A stretch of DNA of 5,647 nt, from the NCBI GenBank assembly GCA_900546605.1, contig URDV01000151.1, forward strand, positions 1 to 5,647, read 5' to 3'. The notes under the pieces are model-generated. The model was not told the origin of the DNA, made no database searches, and saw only the letters and a program-made list of their open reading frames with translations. The stretch is from an uncultured Prevotella sp. GTDB lineage: Bacteria; Bacteroidota; Bacteroidia; Bacteroidales; Bacteroidaceae. A program made the position numbers and the translations under genes. The stretch's first letter is position 1. Every line of letters begins with the position of its first letter. Shown here in pieces: positions 1 through 5,647 of the stretch.

Positions 1-280
1 TATCACCGCAATGTATAACAAAGTCAACACTGTCGTGAGCATTAATACTTTTTACAGCATCATTTGTTTCGTCATACCATCGCTGTGTATCGCTTATTAC
101 AGCAAAAGTGATGGTTTCTTTGCCATGACAATCCTTCTCTATACGCTGTATGTTTTGTGCATTAATGTTGTGTTTACCATTAACACGCGTATCATAAGGA
201 TGATAGTCAAACAACTCGCATGATATTAGTAATGCAGCAGTACACATTGTGTATGTGCTATGTAATATAAATCGTTTCAT
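1..280 (-). CDS. Metallophosphoesterase (calcineurin-like) lipoprotein, N-terminal part; runs off the left edge
   Basis: This is the 5' part (93 codons plus one base) of a gene that continues beyond the window. The product starts MKRF and has a hydrophobic stretch ending in a lipobox, L18-I19-S20-C21, so Cys21 should be lipidated and anchor the protein in a membrane. After a polar linker comes a beta strand and the motif TFAVISDTQRWYDE (about 58-71), then a helix and DFVIHCGD ending at Asp93. These match metal-binding motifs I (D-x-H, here D64-x-Q66) and II (GD, Asp93) of the calcineurin-like phosphoesterase superfamily, which binds two metal ions and hydrolyses phosphate mono- or diesters. 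Motif I has Gln in place of the usual His; I recall the same 'SDTQ' form in Bacteroides homologues. The start at 280 is preferred over Met12 because it supplies the Lys-Arg n-region. The substrate is unknown. The catalytic His and Asn motifs of the later part lie outside the window. Confidence 0.85.
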   Translation of the reverse strand, partial: MKRFILHSTYTMCTAALLISCELFDYHPYDTRVNGKHNINAQNIQRIEKDCHGKETITFAVISDTQRWYDETNDAVKSINAHDSVDFVIHCGD

Positions 281-492
281 GCAGCAAAGTACGTAACATT
301 TCATTAAGAATGATTGTTCTTTTTGACGGATGAATTGTACTTTGTGAACTTAAAGCGTATTTATTCCGACATAAGCACCACAATCAAAGAATGGTCAAAA
401 AAAAGACAAAGATTAAAATTAGAAGAGATAATAGTTTAAATATAATCTTCGTCAGAAAAGTTTAGACGATTTCATCATCTCCCAACCTACAA
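281..492. other. AT-rich intergenic leader upstream of the phosphoesterase gene
   Basis: This stretch separates the phosphoesterase start from the hairpin beyond the small gene, and presumably holds the phosphoesterase promoter on the minus strand. I looked for the Bacteroidota promoter pattern (TAnnTTTG with TTTG about 19-21 bases upstream). I found only imperfect matches, such as AATCTTTG read on the minus strand near 405-412, with no partner box at the right distance. I see no open frame with coding character, no tRNA and no repeat. Confidence 0.5.
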
Positions 493-557
493 AACGCAAA
501 ATCTGCAAGCCTCAAACACACGGTATGGTGTGTCTGAATGCTTGCAGATTTTGCGTT
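493..557 (-). terminator. Long hairpin, likely transcription terminator after the small gene
   Basis: Two perfect 18-base arms, 493-510 (aacgcaaaatctgcaagc) and 540-557, face each other. Inside them is a second paired segment, acacac (516-521) with gtgtgt (528-533), closing a six-base loop; 512-514 also pair with 535-537. The hairpin begins 20 bases after the stop codon of the 63-residue gene on the minus strand. There the stem is followed by a short T-run (the arm ends in GTT and continues TTG). That position and shape fit an intrinsic terminator, although the T-run is short for the stem length. On the plus strand the stem is followed by ATAAG, which is weaker. An alternative is a dispersed palindromic repeat that also ends transcripts. 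Confidence 0.65.
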
Positions 558-577
558 ATAAGTTCTTGTTAAAGAAA

Positions 578-769
578 CTATTCGCTATCAGAGTCCGTCC
601 AAGACTCACTACTCCAATTCTCTGATTTTTGATTAGAGAGTTGTTCGCGTTCTGTATATTCATTATTATAACTAAACTCTATGGAGTTGTTAAGGATGTT
701 GCTTTCCGTTTGGAAACGGAAAGATTTTGATGTTGGGGCAGAATATGCTTTTTTCATCTGGTTGGTCAT
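578..769 (-). CDS. Small acidic Ser/Glu-rich protein of the Bacteroidota 'MKKxYxxPT' type, function unknown
   Basis: The 63-residue product starts MTNQMKKAYSAPTSKSF. The Lys-Lys-x-Tyr-x-x-Pro-Thr beginning, followed by a Glu and a short hydrophobic patch (about 21-31, ESNILNNSIEF), is a pattern I recall from many short hypothetical proteins of Prevotella and Bacteroides that often stand alone near secreted-protein genes. The second half is very polar, rich in Ser, Glu, Asn and Asp, with two Trp residues near the end (WSSESW), and finishes acidic (TDSDSE). There is no signal peptide, membrane segment or Cys. Codon 5 is also ATG (755-757) and gives the more typical MKKAY start, so either Met could be used. 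The gene lies 73 bases beyond the large hydrolase on the same strand, with an inverted repeat between them and a strong hairpin after it. The role is unknown and I assign none. Confidence 0.7.
   Translation of the reverse strand: MTNQMKKAYSAPTSKSFRFQTESNILNNSIEFSYNNEYTEREQLSNQKSENWSSESWTDSDSE
702..723. repeat. 22-bp near-perfect palindrome inside the small gene
   Basis: The arms ctttccgttt (702-711) and aaacggaaag (714-723) are exact reverse complements around a two-base centre, gg. They lie inside the 63-residue gene and encode the SFRFQTES segment on the minus strand. As RNA this would form a stem of about nine pairs with a four-base loop near the start of the message. It may affect translation, be a protein-binding site, or be chance; the sequence alone does not decide. 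Confidence 0.6.
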
Positions 770-777
770 AATAAGGT

Positions 778-826
778 AAGTAGGTGCCTAAAGCAAAACC
801 ATAAGCGCTACTAAAGGCACCTACTT
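778..826. terminator. Inverted repeat between the hydrolase and the small gene; terminator-like
   Basis: The exact 12-base arms aagtaggtgcct (778-789) and aggcacctactt (815-826) enclose a 25-base loop. The hairpin begins 16 bases after the hydrolase stop codon on the minus strand, which is where its terminator is expected. However, the T-run (six T, 825-830) follows the stem on the plus strand, while on the minus strand the stem is followed by ACCTTATT. It should therefore end plus-strand transcripts well and minus-strand transcripts only partly. It ends eight bases before the first possible start of the small gene, so it could also mask that gene's start in a read-through message. Confidence 0.6.
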
Positions 827-842
827 TTTTATATGTATGTGT

Positions 843-3800
843 TTATTTAATGATTACCTTCTTGCCATTAACAATGTAAACGCCCTTAGAAAGACCATTC
901 AAACTATTAATGCTACGTCCGTTGAGGTCGTAGATGCGCTGAGAAGCCTTTTCTGCATTAACGATTGAATGGATTGAAGTGATGCCACCAAACAAATCGT
1001 TGAGCGAGAAACCACGCATTGGGCTCAATGCTGTGCCAAAGTCGAGTGCAAGGAATGCCTTGTGTGCACCATTGGTGAAAGCTGCACCTGTTTCGTTTGC
1101 CCAATAGAAACCAAGCTTGTCGCCTGCATTGTTGTAAGCAAACTTATAGTACTTCACATCAGTACCCTCAACTTGCGTAGTTGCCTCAGTGTCTGTGCCA
1201 TGCAACTTATTGCCAAGAATTGTGGTTTGCGATGAAATGATGGGTTCGTAAGTGTAGTCACCTTCATTACCCTTCACAATAAGTGCTGTTTTGGCAGGAA
1301 CGAGCGTTCCCTCAGCATAAGTAGGCTCTGCAATCAAACGATTGTCTTGGGTGTTAACAATGGTGTAACCCGTTACGCCAGCAGGCATATTGTAAGCATC
1401 TGAGGTATAGAAAGTACCAAAGCCTGCATTGGTGATGTGGAATTGCTCGGTTGCATTACCCACCTTCAGCGTCATGTCGATGATACCACCACCATTAGCA
1501 AGGATACCATTGTTACCCGTGCAAGTACCATCTTCTCCAATGCGTCCAGCAGGATCGATGTTATCCCAGTCAAGCTTAAAACGAATGCAATAAGTGCCAG
1601 GAGTTGTAGGAGCTGTAAATGTAGGGATGGCAATGGTACCACCCAAATCAGGGTTTGAAATACTCTGCCCCTTTGAGTTTACACCCTTGTAGTAAGCATA
1701 GCTGTAAAGCTCAGTATCTGTTAGGTCAGTCGAACCATCCTTGAAATAGAACTTTTGGTCTTTGTTTGCATCGATATAAACATATCCATGCATCCAAGAA
1801 CCTAAGAACACGATAGAGCTGCTAATTTCCTCACCAGGTTCACAAGTAAGAACCGTTGAAGTCATATCCAAGTAAGGAGTGGTATGAGAAATGGCGATTT
1901 CTTTGTTCTCTCCTGTACCAGCCTTGAAGGTGATTTTTGTAATCTTACGGTTTGAACGAGTTGCCTTAGCCTTCTTATCGAAGTTGGTGTTATAAGGTTC
2001 CTCGGGCTTTTCACTTACAATAACCTTTACAGTTTTAGTAATGCCGCTACCATCGTTGGCTGTGATAGTGATGTTACACTCACCTGCCTTCAAACCACGA
2101 ATCAAACCATTATAAACAGTTGCTACGTCTGCATTCGAAGATGTCCATTCGAGCATGCTGTTGGTTACGTTTACAGGAGCGAGGGTTGTTTGCACACCAC
2201 AAGTTTCACCACGAAGAACAGTGTAAGTGTCACTGTTGGTAGTGATTGAAGATACCTTCACTTCGGCAGTCTTTACATCACGACCATTGAATACGTATAC
2301 TGAGCTACCAGGCAATGTCAAAGTGAGTTCGGTATCGATGTTGATAGCCTGACCTTCAGTAAGACCTGAAAGTGCAACTTGGTCGAGGAATGCTTTGGTA
2401 AGAACAATCGAAGTATTTACGCTGGCAGGAATTTCTAATGCCTTGCGCAATGTAAGCTTTATGGTTTGTGCATCGTTGCTACCATTACGGAGAGTGAAGG
2501 TAGCCTTTTCGCCATTCCATGCAGCCCAACCATAGATTTCAGCCTTGCTGCCTGTCCAAGGATTACCACCTACCCAGTGTGCATCGGGCAATACATCTGC
2601 ATTTGCCTTTTGCCACTTAATGCACTCTGCCAAATCTGCCCAGAGTTGACCGTGCTGAATAGAGTTCATCAATGCATAGTCGTTGTAAAGCTCAACCATG
2701 CCACTACCACAAGCAAAAGCACAACGCAATTCACGACGGCAAGCATCATAATCCATGTTCTTGCTTACAGCACCATGTGAACTAAGGATAAATCCGTGTG
2801 TCATCAAGGTATTGATAGGACAGATAGGACTGTTCTTTACAAAGTTTTGATAAACAAGACGGTCACGATAGGTAATCCAGTTTTCGCGGTCAATCTTGTT
2901 ATTGCCTATAGTACCATAGTCGTTTTCTTGACGCCAAACAGCATCTGTGTAATGGAACCAGAAAGGCGAAGCCCATGTACCTACTGTTGTGTTGAAGAAG
3001 ATGTCGCGCTTGAGTTCTTCGCGAACAAAGCGTTCTAGACGGATGATACCTTCTGCATTTTCGTTACCTGCATCACCATTGTCAGGACCTGTTGCAGAGA
3101 ACTGTGCAGAAATACCATCGAACTTAAAGAATTGGAAACTGCCTGTTCCGTTGTTCTTCTGTCCTTGGTTCTGAATCAAGTTGGTAGCAGCTTTCTTGAA
3201 TACCTCGTAGTACTTAGGATTACCCAATACCATGCCACCACGGTTATTTTGGTTCCAATAGTTACGACGATAATTACCGCTCTGACCATAGCCACCTACA
3301 GGACCTAACCAAGCACCTACACCAGCATTCATCTTAGCTGCAAGGGCGCTAATGTCACGCATTTCGTTGGGGAAACCTGCGTGGAAATTCCACTCACCAT
3401 AAGTATCCCAACCATCGTCAATTACAAAACTATTCGGAGCTACACCAAATTGTGTATAGAGTTTATCGAACCATTGTTCTTCAACATCAAGCACCTGATC
3501 AGCAGTCATGTTGTTAGGCTCTGAACCAGGAGCTGCGTTGTTGCGGTTAATGTTGAGTTCGTACCAGCTGATGTAAGCAGGATTTGCACGCCAAGGCACT
3601 GCACGTTCACGCTCAGAGTAAGCAAGGAACGAACGACGTGCTTGGTCAGGAGCTACAAGACCTACTACTGCACTAATCTTCCAGGTTTCACCCGCAGCAA
3701 GGGTTGTGTTGCGGCTCCAACGTCCCTTAATAGGCACGATGTCTGAAGTAATCACAACACCTTCTTTCGGTGTAAATACCTTTACGCTCAATTTACTTGA

Positions 3801-5405
3801 AGCAGTAATGCTTTCGCTCACGCCATCAACCATCAAACGAATGGTGTATGTACCATCGGCAGGAGCTACAAAGGTATACACGTTCTTGTCGTGGTTACTA
3901 CCTGTATAACCAAAATGATAGTCGTTGGCATCAATATTCGAAGCTGTGCTTGAATACATATCAACACCACCGATATTTAATCGGTGACTACCACCTGTAT
4001 AAGTAAGTGTAACTTGTACCTTCTGGTTTTCCTTCAGTTCGTAACCTTCCTTAATGTACTGACGAATGGCACTGGGTTCCTTACCTGTAGTTTCCTTAAT
4101 ACGTGCAGGAACCAAATTGTCGTCCATATCAACCCATGACTGAGCTGTCAAAGCAACGTCATCATAAGTCTTAGTCAAGTCATATTTATCTTCATCGCCT
4201 GTTGCATCGCCCACTGTGTTGTAAGCAGTAGGATGTTCAAGACCAGCAAAGATTTTATCAGACATTATCACGGCACCGCGGGTGTTACCTACCACTGCAG
4301 GTTTAGAACCAGCTGCCTTGCTATCTACATTGTAAATAAGAGGTACAATGTTGTACATATCTACATTGTCACCCTTCAATTCCATTTCAGTACGGAGATA
4401 GTGGCTGCCATCACGCAACACAGCTTTCCATACCACTTCGAGTTTCTTTTCTTGGTAAGTGTATTCGTAGTTGGCAACAATCATCTTGCCATTGTAGTGC
4501 TCTGCACCACCCACGGCTTTAGCATCGCCAGCAACGTCAACAACTTTAACGTCCTTCAAGGTCATTGCACTTGCAGGAACGTTGTAACCTGTGCCAAAAG
4601 CAATGGTGAAAGGCTCTGTACCTGCTTCAAGGTTCATTGCCTTTGAACCACCAAACCAAAGGTAATCGCGTTCCTTAACGAAAGTAGCAGCCAACACATT
4701 ATTATAGAGTGTGATAACTGAACCATTGTTATCGGTTGCTACTTGTGCGTTACCTACAGCGTCTTGCTGTTTGGGATAGAGCACAGCAATGTCATAAGTT
4801 TGTTTGCCATACTGCTCTTGAATCTGCTGCAAGTTTTCAGGAAGCACAGGGGTAGCACCTACTGCAGGAGGAATAACTTCTGAGAAAGTCCAACGGCTAC
4901 CAGCATCATCAGTTCCATTTTGCTTCCAAAGGCCAAGTGTTACAGAGGCATTGTCAAGTGGATTACTACCAACACCTTGATACCAGTTGAGGTACCTATC
5001 ACCAGTTCCGCTACTTGTCACAGGTTGAATTTGGTATTTGTCTGTAGCGTATTCATTAATGATAAACTTTGAAGTTTCCGACTTTTGATCAGACATCTTT
5101 ACAAAGTTGGTAGTACCTTCGCTATAGCTACTTGCCTGAGTATAAGTAACCCATTTATTGGCCGTGTAGCTATAAATAAAATACTGCCCAGACGTACTGG
5201 TTTCATAAAACGCAAATTGTCCGTACTTCGACTCGGTTTTTGTGGTACCTGTCATGCCATTGGCATAGATTCCATTACCACTAACCATCGTGTACAGATG
5301 TTCAGGCTTGCCAACTCCAGGTTGAGTCGTGCTGACTTTAATTCCTGCTAAAGCCTGCAAAACCCACCCAAAAAGACAAGCCAACAAAAGCATCTTTTTG
5401 TTCAT
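843..5405 (-). CDS. Secreted multidomain glycoside hydrolase, clan GH-D (GH27/GH36-like), with type IX sorting tail
   Basis: This 1520-residue exported enzyme probably removes an alpha-linked galactose- or GalNAc-type sugar from a complex glycan. A signal peptide ends at ALA20/G21. Residues 22-177 form a trefoil-like region ending in YLNWYQGVGSNP...SRWTF. Residues 178-605 are a beta-sandwich interrupted by an inserted beta domain (about 424-548) and ending in RRSFLAYSERERAVPW. The barrel (about 605-950) carries YISWYELNINRN (W614), FVIDDGWD (D663, D664), GPVGGYG (702-707), FKFDGIS (D763, likely nucleophile on strand 4) and WRQENDYG (D829, candidate acid/base). A beta-sandwich (958-1040), a Big_2 domain (about 1046-1135, VATVYNGLIRGLKAG), a GEVED-like domain (1138-1317, with D1212-A-N-K-D1216 acidic loop), a C-terminal beta module (1320-1465) and a type IX tail (1474-1520, IYDLNGR then KGVYIVNGKKVIIK) follow. 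An in-frame TAA five codons upstream fixes the start near 5405. No Shine-Dalgarno is seen. Barrel motifs resemble proteins often auto-named 'enterotoxin' or alpha-galactosidase. The CDS is certain, the fold likely, the substrate unknown. Confidence 0.93.
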   Translation of the reverse strand: MNKKMLLLACLFGWVLQALAGIKVSTTQPGVGKPEHLYTMVSGNGIYANGMTGTTKTESKYGQFAFYETSTSGQYFIYSYTANKWVTYTQASSYSEGTTNFVKMSDQKSETSKFIINEYATDKYQIQPVTSSGTGDRYLNWYQGVGSNPLDNASVTLGLWKQNGTDDAGSRWTFSEVIPPAVGATPVLPENLQQIQEQYGKQTYDIAVLYPKQQDAVGNAQVATDNNGSVITLYNNVLAATFVKERDYLWFGGSKAMNLEAGTEPFTIAFGTGYNVPASAMTLKDVKVVDVAGDAKAVGGAEHYNGKMIVANYEYTYQEKKLEVVWKAVLRDGSHYLRTEMELKGDNVDMYNIVPLIYNVDSKAAGSKPAVVGNTRGAVIMSDKIFAGLEHPTAYNTVGDATGDEDKYDLTKTYDDVALTAQSWVDMDDNLVPARIKETTGKEPSAIRQYIKEGYELKENQKVQVTLTYTGGSHRLNIGGVDMYSSTASNIDANDYHFGYTGSNHDKNVYTFVAPADGTYTIRLMVDGVSESITASSKLSVKVFTPKEGVVITSDIVPIKGRWSRNTTLAAGETWKISAVVGLVAPDQARRSFLAYSERERAVPWRANPAYISWYELNINRNNAAPGSEPNNMTADQVLDVEEQWFDKLYTQFGVAPNSFVIDDGWDTYGEWNFHAGFPNEMRDISALAAKMNAGVGAWLGPVGGYGQSGNYRRNYWNQNNRGGMVLGNPKYYEVFKKAATNLIQNQGQKNNGTGSFQFFKFDGISAQFSATGPDNGDAGNENAEGIIRLERFVREELKRDIFFNTTVGTWASPFWFHYTDAVWRQENDYGTIGNNKIDRENWITYRDRLVYQNFVKNSPICPINTLMTHGFILSSHGAVSKNMDYDACRRELRCAFACGSGMVELYNDYALMNSIQHGQLWADLAECIKWQKANADVLPDAHWVGGNPWTGSKAEIYGWAAWNGEKATFTLRNGSNDAQTIKLTLRKALEIPASVNTSIVLTKAFLDQVALSGLTEGQAINIDTELTLTLPGSSVYVFNGRDVKTAEVKVSSITTNSDTYTVLRGETCGVQTTLAPVNVTNSMLEWTSSNADVATVYNGLIRGLKAGECNITITANDGSGITKTVKVIVSEKPEEPYNTNFDKKAKATRSNRKITKITFKAGTGENKEIAISHTTPYLDMTSTVLTCEPGEEISSSIVFLGSWMHGYVYIDANKDQKFYFKDGSTDLTDTELYSYAYYKGVNSKGQSISNPDLGGTIAIPTFTAPTTPGTYCIRFKLDWDNIDPAGRIGEDGTCTGNNGILANGGGIIDMTLKVGNATEQFHITNAGFGTFYTSDAYNMPAGVTGYTIVNTQDNRLIAEPTYAEGTLVPAKTALIVKGNEGDYTYEPIISSQTTILGNKLHGTDTEATTQVEGTDVKYYKFAYNNAGDKLGFYWANETGAAFTNGAHKAFLALDFGTALSPMRGFSLNDLFGGITSIHSIVNAEKASQRIYDLNGRSINSLNGLSKGVYIVNGKKVIIK

Positions 5406-5647
5406 AGATAGTAATTTTTATCCCGTGCAGAAAGGTTAAATCCTGCGCATGGATTGTTGATAAATTTGAAGTTAATTTGTTGTTAATAATTTTCTTTCTT
5501 ATATTTTTCGTAGTAAGGGGATATAACACCTTGTTTGCTCTTGATCTTTATGCAAATCAGAGCAAAACAAAATACTTGCATCGAATCATAACGGCACAGT
5601 TGCATAAGTCCGTGGCAATATAATCATGTTATCCAAAGATCATAGAC
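5406..5647. other. AT-rich region upstream of the hydrolase gene
   Basis: This should hold the promoter and leader of the hydrolase gene on the minus strand. The part from about 5461 to 5525 is very AT-rich, with runs such as ttaataattttctttctta. I found no minus-strand match to TAnnTTTG with a well-placed TTTG partner; the nearest are GTATTTTG (5566-5573) and GATCTTTG (5633-5640), each imperfect. TAAATTTG at 5461-5468 fits the -7 box on the plus strand, but no gene is seen to its right that it would clearly serve. No RNA gene is recognisable. The final bases could begin or end a neighbouring gene, but too little is visible. Confidence 0.5.
5531..5570. repeat. Imperfect inverted repeat upstream of the hydrolase gene
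   Basis: The arms tttgctct (5534-5541) and agagcaaa (5559-5566) pair exactly. They extend outward with one bulged base (ttg at 5531-5533 with caa at 5568-5570) and inward with gat/atc (5543-5545 with 5556-5558) across one unpaired T. No T-run follows on either strand, so it is a poor intrinsic terminator. It lies about 130 bases upstream of the hydrolase start, where an operator or a leader structure is possible. Confidence 0.4.

Noticed and set aside
11..223. A 70-codon plus-strand frame with hydrophobic segments
   Set aside because: It lies opposite the metallophosphoesterase gene, whose minus-strand frame shows a lipobox and the SDTQ and GD motifs. The hydrophobic look comes from the complementary codons.
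1437..5351. Several plus-strand frames of 60-137 codons opposite the hydrolase gene
   Set aside because: All lie antisense within the 1520-codon gene, are Cys/Ile/Thr-rich as expected from complementary codons, and show no family motif.
5376..5405. Lipobox-like LLLAC around Cys10 of the hydrolase
   Set aside because: The hydrophobic stretch continues past Cys10 to the better cleavage site ALA-G at residues 18-21, and the segment before Cys10 is too short. A type I signal fits better with the type IX tail.
5461..5468. TAAATTTG as a plus-strand Bacteroidota -7 box
   Set aside because: There is no TTTG at the right distance upstream and no clear plus-strand gene downstream; such octamers are common in AT-rich DNA.
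5338..5529. A 63-codon minus-strand frame overlapping the hydrolase start
   Set aside because: It overlaps the signal-peptide codons in another frame, has a Lys/Asn/Ile-rich composition expected from AT-rich leader DNA, and shows no recognisable motif.
5626..5647. Possible start of a plus-strand gene (MLSKDHR) at the right edge
   Set aside because: Only seven codons are visible, with no ribosome site or clear promoter, so it cannot be told from chance.

Overview
The window looks like chromosomal DNA from a Bacteroidota bacterium, most likely Prevotella or a close relative. The evidence is a very large secreted multidomain enzyme with a C-terminal tail of the type IX secretion kind (ending KGVYIVNGKKVIIK), GEVED-like and Big_2-like modules, an SPII lipoprotein start, a short 'MKKxYxxPT' protein typical of this phylum, AT-rich leaders without Shine-Dalgarno sequences, and moderate GC in coding DNA. 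The genus is inferred from these features; no marker gene is present.

All recognisable genes are on the minus strand. Read in that direction (right to left) they are as follows. (1) An AT-rich upstream region, 5406-5647, with a small imperfect hairpin and no certain promoter. (2) A 1520-residue secreted glycoside hydrolase, 5405-843. Its order is a signal peptide, a trefoil-like N-terminal domain, a split beta-sandwich with an inserted beta domain, a TIM barrel resembling clan GH-D (GH27/GH36-like) with candidate catalytic Asp763 and Asp829, a beta-sandwich, a Big_2 domain, a GEVED-like domain, a Prevotella-type C-terminal beta module and a type IX sorting tail. (3) A 73-base gap with a perfect 12-bp inverted repeat. 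(4) A 63-residue acidic, Ser/Glu-rich small protein, 769-578, carrying a near-perfect 22-bp palindrome inside its coding sequence. (5) A long hairpin, 493-557, a likely terminator. (6) A leader of about 210 bases with nothing clearly recognisable. (7) The first 93 codons of a lipoprotein metallophosphoesterase, 280 to the left edge, where the gene runs off the window.

The large enzyme is predicted to be exported by Sec, carried across the outer membrane by the type IX system, and to cleave an alpha-linked galactose- or GalNAc-type sugar from a complex glycan; the exact substrate cannot be read from the sequence. The phosphoesterase would sit in a membrane facing the periplasm or the outside. 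No transporter (SusC/SusD), regulator or second glycosidase lies in the window, so this is not shown to be a polysaccharide utilisation locus. The least understood parts are the small protein and the cluster of three inverted repeats within about 330 bases around it.
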